Shown here: positions 1-7,543 of the stretch, in pieces | How the letters are laid out: each line of letters opens with the position of its first letter | How positions within the stretch are numbered: position 1 is the first letter of the stretch | Origin: Roseateles chitinivorans | Lineage (GTDB): Bacteria; Pseudomonadota; Gammaproteobacteria; Burkholderiales; Burkholderiaceae_C | Length of the DNA stretch: 64,000 nucleotides | NCBI RefSeq assembly: GCF_002761755.1 | Contig: NZ_PEOG01000012.1 | Location: 57,878 to 121,877 of the forward strand | Direction of reading: 5' to 3' | The notes under the pieces: model-generated | The model's database searches: none | Seen by the model: the letters and a program-made list of their open reading frames with translations, nothing else | What the model was told of the DNA's origin: nothing | Position numbers and translations under genes: made by a program

Positions 1-351
1 CGCTTCGGCACGCCGGAGATGCAGACCGGCCGCCCGGCGCCGCATGAGATCCATGCGGAAGACGCCGAGGCCGCCAGGGTGGTCGTGATCCGCGATGGCG
101 TCTCGCGCGAGATCGAGTTCCGCAAGACCGATCCCAGCCTGCTCGATGCCGCCGCGCGGGCCGGGATGGACGTGCCGTTCTCCTGCAAATCCGGCGTCTG
201 CTCGACCTGCCGCTGCAAGCTGATCGAGGGCGAGGTCAGGATGGATAAGAATTTCGCCCTCGAGAAGCACGAGGTGGCGGCCGGATTCATCCTCAGCTGT
301 CAGGCCCACGCCCTGACGCCGCGCGTCGTGATCTCGTTCGACGAACGCTGA
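1..351 (+). CDS. paaE: PaaE, phenylacetyl-CoA epoxidase reductase subunit (3' end only)
   Basis: The reading frame is open from the first base of the window, so this is the C-terminal part of a longer protein. What is present is a plant-type [2Fe-2S] ferredoxin domain: the cluster motif CKSGVCSTC, with a fourth cysteine about 30 residues later in LSCQAH. In PaaE this domain follows FAD- and NAD(P)H-binding domains and passes electrons to the PaaABC di-iron epoxidase that opens the aromatic ring of phenylacetyl-CoA. The PaaE assignment rests on this domain position plus the PaaR-type regulator and paaZ that follow. Another ferredoxin-reductase-type oxygenase component cannot be excluded from this fragment alone. 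Confidence 0.82.
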   Translation, partial: RFGTPEMQTGRPAPHEIHAEDAEAARVVVIRDGVSREIEFRKTDPSLLDAAARAGMDVPFSCKSGVCSTCRCKLIEGEVRMDKNFALEKHEVAAGFILSCQAHALTPRVVISFDER

Positions 352-372
352 TTCACAAGGAAGACACCCCCC

Positions 373-1005
373 ATGGCCCGAGGTCGCGCCCCCGGATTCG
401 ATGCCACCCGCGAGGAGATCCTCGCGCAGGCCGCCCGACTTTTCGCCAACCAGGGCTACCCCGCCACCTCGATGAACCAGGTCGCCGAGGCCTGCGAGGT
501 CAGCAAGCCCACGCTCTATCACTACGTGCGCGACAAGCATGAGTTGCTCGCGCAGATCTGCCAGAACCACCTGCAGCATCTGGTCGACCTGGTCGACGAG
601 GTGAGCGCGCAGGGCCTGCCGCCGCAGGAGCACCTGCGCGGCCTGATCCATCGCTTCGTGCAGGCCTATGGCGAGGCCCAGAACGAGCACCGCGTGCTGA
701 CCGAGGACCTGAAGTTCCTGGACGACGAGCACCGCGAGCGCATGGTCGATGTCGAGCGCCAGGTCGTCGGCCGCTTCGCCGACGCGGTGGCCGCGGTGCG
801 GCCGGAGCTGCGGGGCGCGCATCTGCACAAGCCGCTGACCATGCTGCTGTTCGGCATGATCAACTGGACCTTCACCTGGCTGCGGCCCGACGGCGCGCTG
901 ACCTACGAGGCGGTGGCGCCGATGGTGGCCGACCTGTTCTTCGGCGGCCTCGGCGCGGTGCGCACCGAGCCGGTCGAGCCGCGGCCCGCGGCGCAAGCCT
1001 CATGA
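373..1005 (+). CDS. paaR: TetR/AcrR-family repressor, PaaR-type
   Basis: A 210-residue regulator with an N-terminal TetR helix-turn-helix (about residues 10-57; the recognition-helix region reads VSKPTLYHYVRDK) followed by a helical ligand-binding domain. The start is the ATG at 373, preceded by a purine-rich AAGGAAG. It lies 21 bases after paaE in the same direction, so it is probably cotranscribed. In Burkholderiales, PaaR proteins of this family repress paa genes and are released by phenylacetyl-CoA; that role is inferred from family and neighbourhood. The C-terminal tail is Pro/Ala-rich and unlikely to be structured. Confidence 0.82.
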   Translation: MARGRAPGFDATREEILAQAARLFANQGYPATSMNQVAEACEVSKPTLYHYVRDKHELLAQICQNHLQHLVDLVDEVSAQGLPPQEHLRGLIHRFVQAYGEAQNEHRVLTEDLKFLDDEHRERMVDVERQVVGRFADAVAAVRPELRGAHLHKPLTMLLFGMINWTFTWLRPDGALTYEAVAPMVADLFFGGLGAVRTEPVEPRPAAQAS

Positions 1006-1128
1006 AGGTTTCGCGGCGGAGCATCGCCGCTGGCCCGCGGTGCCCGAGATCCCCGCAGTCCTCGAAGTCCTCGCAGTAGCAGTCCCACTGATCCCGGCGT
1101 TCCTGAAAACACATCCGAAGGAGACGAC

Positions 1129-2286
1129 ATGAAACGCATCGAGAAGACCCTGCTGGCCCTGGCCGGCGCTGCGCTGATGGGCCTGGGCGGCAGCGCCTGG
1201 GCCGACATCAACGTCGGCGTGACCGTGTCGGCCACCGGGCCGGCGGCGTCGCTGGGCATTCCGGAGAAGAACACCTTCTCGCTGATGCCCAAGACCATCG
1301 CCGGGCAGAAGGTCAACTACATCGTGCTGGACGATGCGTCGGACACCACGACCGCGGTGGCCAATACCCGCAAGCTGATCACCGAGCACAAGGTCGACGT
1401 GGTGGTGGGCTCGACGGTGACGCCGAACTCGCTGGCGATGATCGACGCGGTGTCGGAGGCGCAGGTGCCGATGATCTCGATGGCGGCGTCGGCGCGCATC
1501 GTCGAGCCGATGGACGCCAAGAAGAAGTGGGTGTTCAAGACGCCGCAGAACGACATCATGATGGCGCTGGCCATCGCCACCCACATGCAGGCGCAGGGGG
1601 TGAAGACGGTGGCCTACATCGGCTTCGCCGACGCCTACGGCGAGGGCTGGTACGGCGAGTTCAACAAGGTCGCCGCCAGCAAGGGCCTGAGCATCGTCGC
1701 CAACGAGCGCTACAACCGCACCGACACCTCGGTGACCGGCCAGGCGCTGAAGATCATGGCGGCCCGGCCCGACGCGGTGCTGGTCGGCGGCAGCGGCACG
1801 CCGGCGGCGCTGCCGCAGAAGACGCTCAAGGAGCGCGGCTATCAGGGCAAGTACTACCAGACGCATGGCGTGGCCAACAACGACTTCCTGCGCGTCGGCG
1901 GCAAGGATGTCGAGGGGACCTTCCTGCCGGCCGGGCCGGTGCTGGTGGTGGATCAGCTGCCGGCCGACCACCCGGCCAAGAAGAGCGCCAAGGCCTATGT
2001 GACGACGTATGAGGGCGCGTACGGCAAGGGCAGCGTCTCGACCTTCGGCGGTCACGCCTGGGACGCGGGACTGCTGCTGGCCGCGGCGATCCCCGAGGCC
2101 GTCAAGAAGGCCCAGCCCGGCACGCCGCAGTTCCGCGCCGCGCTGCGCGACGCGCTCGAGGCCGTGAAGGAAATGCCCGGCGCGCACGGCGTGTTCACGA
2201 TGTCGCCCAACGACCACCTCGGCCTCGACCAGCGCGCCCGCGTCATGGTCAAGATCGAGAACAACACCTGGAAATACCAACCCTGA
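1129..2286 (+). CDS. ABC transporter substrate-binding protein, branched-chain amino acid (LivK) type
   Basis: A 385-residue periplasmic binding protein of the type I (Leu/Ile/Val-binding) fold. It has a clear Sec signal peptide (MKRIEKTLLALAGAALMGLG, cleavage after SAWA). The body contains the expected GSTVTPNSLAMIDAVSE and IGFADAYGEGW segments of the family. A strong Shine-Dalgarno AAGGAG lies just before the ATG at 1129. No permease or ATPase genes are in the window, so partners must be elsewhere. Its place between paaR and paaZ suggests uptake of phenylacetate or a related aromatic acid; the ligand is not determinable from sequence. Confidence 0.85.
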   Translation: MKRIEKTLLALAGAALMGLGGSAWADINVGVTVSATGPAASLGIPEKNTFSLMPKTIAGQKVNYIVLDDASDTTTAVANTRKLITEHKVDVVVGSTVTPNSLAMIDAVSEAQVPMISMAASARIVEPMDAKKKWVFKTPQNDIMMALAIATHMQAQGVKTVAYIGFADAYGEGWYGEFNKVAASKGLSIVANERYNRTDTSVTGQALKIMAARPDAVLVGGSGTPAALPQKTLKERGYQGKYYQTHGVANNDFLRVGGKDVEGTFLPAGPVLVVDQLPADHPAKKSAKAYVTTYEGAYGKGSVSTFGGHAWDAGLLLAAAIPEAVKKAQPGTPQFRAALRDALEAVKEMPGAHGVFTMSPNDHLGLDQRARVMVKIENNTWKYQP

Positions 2287-2409
2287 TTTCGCGCACGCTC
2301 GGCTACTGCGCGGGCCGATCTCGGGCCTGCGGTGCTCGCCGTACGGGAGTACGGCTGCGCGCCTCAGGCCCGACCTCGGCCCGCTCGCTACGCCGCTCGT
2401 CCGCGAAAT
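2286..2409. repeat. 124-bp imperfect palindromic element
   Basis: The 150-base gap before paaZ is almost filled by one large dyad. Outer arms are ATTTCGCG (2286-2293) and CGCGAAAT (2402-2409). Inner 18-base arms (2312-2329 and 2365-2382) match at 16 of 18 positions. The core is CCGTAC-GGGA-GTACGG (2339-2354). All three pairs share one centre near 2347. Transcribed, it would form a long hairpin. It may be a dispersed intergenic repeat, an RNA-stability element or a terminator; there is no T-run after it. Confidence 0.75.
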
Positions 2410-2438
2410 GTCCTTGCGTTTGATGTTGTGAGAATGCT

Positions 2439-4487
2439 ATGAGCGCTACACCCGTCCTTCAGAGTTTGATCGCCGGTCGGTGGATTGGATCGAGCGCCGC
2501 GCGCGACCTGCGCAGCGCCATCAACGGCCGGCTGGTGGCGCAGACCCATGCCGAAGAGATCGACTTCGGCGAAAGCCTCGACTTCGCCCGCCGCCAGGCG
2601 CTGCCCTCGTTGCTCGCGCTCGACTTCCAGCAGCGCGCCGCCATCCTCAAGGCCCTGGCCACCTACCTGCAGGAGCGCAAGGAAGACCTCTACGCGATCT
2701 CCGCCCACACCGGCGCCACCCGGCCCGACTCGTGGATCGACATCGAAGGCGGCTTCGGCACGCTCTTCGCCTATGCGTCGATGGGCCGTCGCGAGCTGCC
2801 GTCCAGCAACATCGTCCACGAAGGCCCGGCCCAGCAACTCGGCAAGGTCGGCCAGTTCATGGGCACCCACGTGCTGGTGCCCAAGCGCGGCGTCGCGGTC
2901 CACATCAACGCATTCAACTTCCCGATGTGGGGAATGCTGGAGAAGTTCGCGCCCAGCTTCCTCGCCGGCATGCCCTGCATCGTCAAGCCGGCCACCGCGA
3001 CCAGCTACGTCGCCGAGGCCTGCGTGCGGCTCATCGAGCAGTCCGGCCTGCTGCCGGCTGGCGCGCTGCAGCTGGTCATCGGGGGCTCCGGGGATCTGCT
3101 GGACCGCCTGGAGGAGACCGATGTCGTCACCTTCACCGGCTCGGCGGACACGGCGGCGCAGCTGCGCGTGAACGCGAACCTGATCCGCCGCTCGGTGCCG
3201 TTCAACGCCGAGGCCGACAGCCTGAACTGCGCGATCCTGGCGCCGGACGTGCAGCCGGGCGATCCCGAATTCGATCTCTTCGTCAAGGAAGTGATGCGGG
3301 AGATGAGCGCCAAGGCCGGCCAGAAATGCACCGCCATCCGGCGCGCGATCGTGCCGGCGGCGCAGGTCGACGCCGTGGCCGCGGCGCTGCGCGAGCGGCT
3401 GGCGAAGATCAGGATCGGCGATCCGTCGATCGAGGGTGTGCGCATGGGGGCGCTGGCCTCCAAGGCGCAGCAGGCCGATGTGGCCGAGCGCCTGGCGCAG
3501 CTGGCCCAGGGCAACGAGATCGTCTACGGCGAGCGCGACGGCTTCGCGCCGGTGGGCGAGGGCGTCGGTGACGGCGCCTTCTTCGCGCCGACGCTGCTGC
3601 TGTGCCGCGACCCGATGCGCAACGAGGCGGTGCACAACATCGAGGCCTTCGGTCCGGTGTCGACGCTGATGACCTACGGCGACTTCGACGAGGCGCTGGC
3701 GCTGGCGGCGAAGGGCCGCGGCAGCCTGGTCGGCTCGGTGGTCACGAAGACGCCGGCGCTGGCGGCGCAGGCCGTCTATCACGCGGCGGCCTTCCACGGC
3801 CGGCTGCTGGTGCTGGACCGCGACGCGGCCGGCGAGTCGACCGGTCACGGGTCGCCGCTGCCGATGCTCAAGCATGGCGGCCCGGGGCGGGCCGGCGGCG
3901 GCGAGGAACTCGGCGGTATCCGCGCGGTCAAGCATTACCTGCAGCGCTGCGCGGTGCAGGCCTCCCCGACGATGCTGACGGCGATCACCGGCGAGTACGT
4001 GCGCGGCGGCAAGGTCACCGAGGACGCGATCCATCCGTTCCGCAAGCACTTCGAGGAGATCCAGGTCGGCGACTCGCTGCTGACCCATCGCCGCACGGTG
4101 TCGGAGGCGGACATCGTCAACTTCGGCGGCATCAGCGGCGACTACTTCTACATGCACTTCGACGAGGTCGCGGCCAAGGACACGCAATTCGGCCAGCGCA
4201 TCGCGCATGGCTACTTCGTGCTGTCGGCGGCGGCAGGGCTGTTCGTGTCGCCAGCGCCGGGACCGGTGCTGGCCAACTACGGCCTGGACACGCTGCGCTT
4301 CGTCAACCCGGTGGCCATCGGCGACACCATCCAGGCGCGCCTGACCTGCAAGCGCCGCATCGACCGGGGCAATCGTCCGGACCAGCCGCCACAAGGCGTC
4401 GTGGCCTGGGACGTGCAGGTCACCAACCAGCGCGGCGAGCTCGCCGCCAGCTACGACATCCTCACGCTGGTCGCGAAGAAGGCCTAA
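2439..4487 (+). CDS. paaZ: PaaZ: bifunctional oxepin-CoA hydrolase / semialdehyde dehydrogenase
   Basis: At 682 residues this has the full-length PaaZ two-domain plan. Residues 1 to about 520 are an NADP-dependent aldehyde dehydrogenase with the conserved glutamate in NAEADSLNC (E258) and the catalytic cysteine in AGQKCTAI (C297). Residues about 530-680 are a MaoC-type hotdog hydratase, with [17 protein letters not shown] carrying the active-site Asp/His region. In the phenylacetate pathway the hydratase opens the oxepin-CoA ring and the dehydrogenase immediately oxidises the reactive semialdehyde. The start at 2439 gives a complete N terminus. A large palindrome sits directly upstream. Confidence 0.93.
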   Translation: MSATPVLQSLIAGRWIGSSAARDLRSAINGRLVAQTHAEEIDFGESLDFARRQALPSLLALDFQQRAAILKALATYLQERKEDLYAISAHTGATRPDSWIDIEGGFGTLFAYASMGRRELPSSNIVHEGPAQQLGKVGQFMGTHVLVPKRGVAVHINAFNFPMWGMLEKFAPSFLAGMPCIVKPATATSYVAEACVRLIEQSGLLPAGALQLVIGGSGDLLDRLEETDVVTFTGSADTAAQLRVNANLIRRSVPFNAEADSLNCAILAPDVQPGDPEFDLFVKEVMREMSAKAGQKCTAIRRAIVPAAQVDAVAAALRERLAKIRIGDPSIEGVRMGALASKAQQADVAERLAQLAQGNEIVYGERDGFAPVGEGVGDGAFFAPTLLLCRDPMRNEAVHNIEAFGPVSTLMTYGDFDEALALAAKGRGSLVGSVVTKTPALAAQAVYHAAAFHGRLLVLDRDAAGESTGHGSPLPMLKHGGPGRAGGGEELGGIRAVKHYLQRCAVQASPTMLTAITGEYVRGGKVTEDAIHPFRKHFEEIQVGDSLLTHRRTVSEADIVNFGGISGDYFYMHFDEVAAKDTQFGQRIAHGYFVLSAAAGLFVSPAPGPVLANYGLDTLRFVNPVAIGDTIQARLTCKRRIDRGNRPDQPPQGVVAWDVQVTNQRGELAASYDILTLVAKKA

Positions 4488-4532
4488 AGGCCCGCCGGTG
4501 GATCCGGCGGCGCGGCCTCTACCTTCGTATGG

Positions 4533-4562
4533 TTGATCAAGCGGCCGATCGCTCCCTACATT
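4533..4562 (+). promoter_or_regulatory. Putative sigma-70 promoter for the aldehyde dehydrogenase gene
   Basis: TTGATC (4533-4538), 18-base spacer, TACATT (4557-4562). The -10 covers a TTG at 4561 that could otherwise be taken as a start codon, so it argues for translation from the ATG at 4600. Confidence 0.55.
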
Positions 4563-4599
4563 GAGCGCATCGCAGCTCGAGGCCGCAAGGCCGTTCGCC

Positions 4600-6027
4600 A
4601 TGATTCACGTCGACCAGATCTACATCGACGGCCGCTTCGTCCCCGCCACCGGGGAGGAGGAGGTCGACATCGTCAACCCCGCGGACGAGACCGTGATCGG
4701 CCGTGCCCGCATGGCCAGCCGCGAGGACGCGCGCCGCGCCATCGAGGCGGCGGTCCGTGCGCAGCCGGACTTCGGTCGCGCGGCGGTGGCGGACCGCGTG
4801 GCCATGCTGGAACGGCTGCAGGTGGCGATGCTCGCGCATGCCGATGCGCTGAGAGAGTCCTCCATCCTCGAGTACGGTGGCCCGGCGACGCGCTCGCAGT
4901 GGGTGGCGAACTATGCGTCGCAGTGCTTCGGCGACGCCGCGCGCACGCTGTCGAGCTATGTCTTCGAGCGGCCCGTCGGCGTGGACGGTGTGTCGACGCT
5001 GCAGATGAGGCCGGTGGGCGTGTCCGGGCTCTTCGCGCCGTGGAATGCCGCTGCGGGGACGATCGCCAGCAAGCTCGCCGCGGCGATCGCCGCGGGCTGC
5101 GCGACGGTGATCAAGCCGAGCGAGCTCAGCCCCTGGCAGGCGCTGGTGATCACCCGCGCGATCCATGACGCGGACCTGCCGCCGGGCGTCGTCAATGTCG
5201 TGACCGGCCGCGGCGCCGACGTCGGCGCCGAGATCTGCACCCATCCGGACGTGGCCAAGCTGTCGTTCACCGGCTCGACGCCGACCGGCCAGTTGATCGC
5301 GCGCGCCGCCGTGGACTCGATGAAGCGGGTGAGCCTGGCGCTGACCGGCAAGTCGGCGTCGCTGCTGCTCGACGATGCCGACCTGCGTGTCGCGATCCCC
5401 TTGGCGCTGGGCGCGGCCTTCACGAACAGCGGGCAGGCCTGCGTCGCGGGCTCGCGGCTGCTGGTGCCCCGCGCGCGCCTGGCCGAGGTCGTCGAGCAGG
5501 TGCGGACGGCGGTCGCCGCGATGCGTGTCGGGGACCCGCGCGATCCGGCGACGGCGATCGGCCCGATGGTCAACCAGGCGCAGTTCGATCGCATCCAGCG
5601 CTACATCCGGCGCGGCCAGGAACAGGGCGCGACGCTGCTGGTCGGCGGCGAAGGTCGACCCGAAGGGCTGACACGCGGCTGGTTCGTGCGGCCGACCGTC
5701 TTCACCGACGTCCGCAACGACATGGACATCGCGCGCGAGGAAATCTTCGGCCCGGTGCTGTCCATCCTCCCGGTGGACTCCGAGGAGCAAGCGATCGCGA
5801 TCGCCAACGACTCGCGGTACGGGCTGCAGGGCTATGTGTTCTCGGCCGATGCCGCACGGGCTCGGCGGGTGGCCGGACGGATCGAGACCGGCACGGTGCT
5901 GGTCAATCGCGTCGCGCCGGACCTGCTGGCGCCGTTCGGCGGCGTGAAGCTGTCGGGTCAGGGGCGGGAGTTCGGGGTGATGGGCCTGGAGGCCTTCCTC
6001 GAGCCCCGGACGATCACGGTCGGCTGA
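4600..6027 (+). CDS. Aldehyde dehydrogenase family protein lacking the usual catalytic Glu
   Basis: A 475-residue NAD(P)-dependent aldehyde dehydrogenase-fold protein. Recognisable landmarks are FAPWN (N149), the cofactor lysine in VIKPSE (K172), the nucleotide-loop FTGSTPTG, the nucleophile in NSGQACVAG (C281) and EEIFGPV. The position of the general-base glutamate, normally LELGGK, reads LALTGK here, so it is Ala247. The start was taken as the ATG at 4600; an in-frame TTG at 4561 lies in a likely -10 box. It follows paaZ by 112 bases, so it may serve aromatic catabolism. The substrate is unknown, and the Glu-to-Ala change means dehydrogenase activity should not be assumed. Confidence 0.85.
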   Translation: MIHVDQIYIDGRFVPATGEEEVDIVNPADETVIGRARMASREDARRAIEAAVRAQPDFGRAAVADRVAMLERLQVAMLAHADALRESSILEYGGPATRSQWVANYASQCFGDAARTLSSYVFERPVGVDGVSTLQMRPVGVSGLFAPWNAAAGTIASKLAAAIAAGCATVIKPSELSPWQALVITRAIHDADLPPGVVNVVTGRGADVGAEICTHPDVAKLSFTGSTPTGQLIARAAVDSMKRVSLALTGKSASLLLDDADLRVAIPLALGAAFTNSGQACVAGSRLLVPRARLAEVVEQVRTAVAAMRVGDPRDPATAIGPMVNQAQFDRIQRYIRRGQEQGATLLVGGEGRPEGLTRGWFVRPTVFTDVRNDMDIAREEIFGPVLSILPVDSEEQAIAIANDSRYGLQGYVFSADAARARRVAGRIETGTVLVNRVAPDLLAPFGGVKLSGQGREFGVMGLEAFLEPRTITVG

Positions 6028-6241
6028 TCGGCCGATCGACTGATCCGACGCTGGGAGGTCGCCTGCTTCGGCAAAGCCGCAGCAGCGCCCAGGCAGTCCG
6101 GCACCTGCTGCGCGGCGGCGATCGTGCGGTAGCCGCGCGCGCGGATACGAGCGGTTGCGAACTCGACATCCCTGACGCCGCCGGGTGAATCGGCGTCGCG
6201 CCAGAATGCGGCGCACGATTCAGACCGGGGAAGGGAAGGGC

Positions 6242-6616
6242 ATGCGGGTTCTGCTCGTCGAGGATTCCGAGTTCATTCGCACGCAGTTCCTGCGGCTCTT
6301 CGAAGGCCTGGCCTTCGTGGAAGTCGTGGGCTACGCGGACAGCGAGGAAGACGCGGTCCAGGCGATCCCGGCGCTGAAGCCGGAGGTGGTGCTGGTCGAC
6401 CTCAACCTGCAGGTCGGCTCCGGCATGCATGTGCTGAGCCGGGCGCGCCGGGGCGGCTACACCGGCAAGCTGTGGGTGCTCAGCAGCCGGGACCCGGATT
6501 TCTACCGCTCGCTGTGCGAGAAGCACGGCGCCGACGGTTTCTACGACAAGGCCCACGACCAGCTGAAGCTGCTCGACGACCTGCGGGTGCTGGCCGGCGA
6601 AAAGCCGGTGTTCTAG
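6242..6616 (+). CDS. Single-domain response regulator (CheY-like receiver)
   Basis: A 124-residue stand-alone receiver domain. It begins MRVLLVEDSEFIR, with the acidic metal-binding pair after the first strand. The phospho-acceptor Asp is in VVLVDLNLQ, a Ser pair in VLSSRDPDF occupies the conserved Thr/Ser position, and the conserved Lys is in FYDKAHD. The ATG at 6242 is chosen because GGGAAGGG lies just before it, although the frame is open further upstream. There is no output domain and no adjacent kinase, so it probably acts by protein-protein interaction. A -10-like CAGAAT is at 6202-6207. The stop overlaps the end of the convergent small gene at 6613. Confidence 0.85.
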   Translation: MRVLLVEDSEFIRTQFLRLFEGLAFVEVVGYADSEEDAVQAIPALKPEVVLVDLNLQVGSGMHVLSRARRGGYTGKLWVLSSRDPDFYRSLCEKHGADGFYDKAHDQLKLLDDLRVLAGEKPVF

Positions 6617-6756
6617 TTGCCCCAGCGCTCCAGCGCTTTGCGGAGCAAGTAGACGGCGGCGATGCCAATCAGATAGGTCGGCACCGGATGCTCCATGCTT
6701 CGCGCGACGATGGCGAGCACGAGCAGGCAGACGAAGACGATCGCGTCGAGATTCAT
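6613..6756 (-). CDS. 47-residue two-helix membrane protein, candidate immunity protein
   Basis: The protein starts MNLDAIVFVCLLVLAIVARS and has a second hydrophobic segment (YLIGIAAVYLL) before a basic tail, suggesting two membrane-spanning helices joined by a short Pro-containing loop. It lies 53 bases downstream of, and in the same direction as, the double-glycine-leader peptide gene at 6810-7139. Many bacteriocin immunity proteins are very small membrane proteins encoded directly after the precursor, so that role is proposed. No homologue is recognised. The start at 6756 lacks an obvious Shine-Dalgarno sequence, so the call depends mainly on context and on the clean hydrophobic pattern. 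Confidence 0.5.
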   Translation of the reverse strand: MNLDAIVFVCLLVLAIVARSMEHPVPTYLIGIAAVYLLRKALERWGN

Positions 6757-6809
6757 TTGATGAGAGCGGCGCCAGCGCGTTGCTCGCTGGCGCCGCGGTG
6801 GGTCATCGG

Positions 6810-7139
6810 TCAAGTCGAGGACATCCGGCGGGCGGAGTCCTGCCGGTCGAACGAGTTTTCATAGTTGGCCGCGTGGGGGTTGCTGGAGCTTCCGCCATAC
6901 GGACCAAATGCGGCACCAGCGAGGTAGCCCGCCACGGCTTGCGCCTCCGGGCCGCCACCCACCATGGCCACGCTAGCGCCCGCCAGACACCCCGCGCCAG
7001 CGCCATGCGCGCCATAGCCCGGATTGGCGCCGGTATAGCCTGCGGAAGCGCCATTGACGCAGCCCTTGACGAAGCTGCCCTTGCCGCCGGCTCCGCTGAC
7101 CGAGTCGATTTCCTGGTCGTCGAGAAGTTCGATATCCAT
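6810..7139 (-). CDS. Double-glycine-leader microcin/bacteriocin-like precursor peptide
   Basis: A 109-residue secreted-peptide precursor. The leader MDIELLDDQEIDSVSGA fits the double-glycine consensus cut by C39-peptidase ABC exporters: Leu at -12, Glu at -8, Ile at -7, Val at -4, Gly-Ala at -2/-1, giving cleavage after residue 17. The 92-residue mature part is rich in Gly and Ala, has two cysteines (VKGC and AGCLAG) that could form a disulfide, and then a hydrophilic tail, broadly resembling colicin V-type class IIb microcins. A weak AAAGG precedes the ATG. The next gene downstream encodes a tiny membrane protein. No exporter gene is in the window. The family is inferred from the leader, not from a recognised name. 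Confidence 0.7.
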   Translation of the reverse strand: MDIELLDDQEIDSVSGAGGKGSFVKGCVNGASAGYTGANPGYGAHGAGAGCLAGASVAMVGGGPEAQAVAGYLAGAAFGPYGGSSSNPHAANYENSFDRQDSARRMSST

Positions 7140-7543
7140 GTCGATTGCCTTTGAAAAGATGAAGTTGAGTTGCTGTCAAGGCGACTGCTGTGGGGCAGTG
7201 CCGTCGACGCCATCGACTCTAGGTTTCGGGCCGGCACGGCGTCAGACCCGAAGAAGTCATGGTCAGCTTGCGGCGTTTGGAGTAGGCGTCGAATCGGGCC
7301 GTCCAATGAGCCGGAACGGCAGGTATTCGTCTCAGCATTGAGCTGGGGCATGACGTCTACCAGTCATCGAGACCAGCGTGGCAGTCAGGGGACTTCTCCG
7401 GATCGAACACGCGATGCGCTTCAGAAATTTCTGAGGCCCGGTCGGAACGTGTCATGCGCGCGACGGCCGGTACGGGAAGCGGGCGGATTTGACCGCTCGT
7501 AGAATCGCCGACTCCCAAGCGATGACGCCCCGATGACCGGGCG
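7140..7543. other. 404-bp non-coding region between the peptide gene and nadB
   Basis: No convincing gene is seen. It should contain the divergent promoters of the peptide cassette (minus) and nadB (plus). Visible elements are a dyad TTCGGG/CCCGAA (7225-7252), a perfect 14-base palindrome TCAGAAATTTCTGA (7421-7434), and a -10-like TAGAAT at 7500-7505, 38 bases before the nadB start. Confidence 0.6.

Noticed and set aside
4561..4599. TTG start for the aldehyde dehydrogenase
   Set aside because: It lies in the -10 box and has no Shine-Dalgarno site; ATG 4600 gives a family-like N terminus.
2388..4601. A 737-residue open frame on the minus strand opposite paaZ
   Set aside because: High-GC codon bias creates long antisense frames; the translation is Arg/His/Asp/Gln-rich low complexity with no family signature, while the plus strand encodes full PaaZ.
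7170..7502. A plus-strand 110-residue frame in the nadB upstream region
   Set aside because: Arg/Ser-rich, without a Shine-Dalgarno site or recognisable domain, and it covers the likely nadB promoter region.
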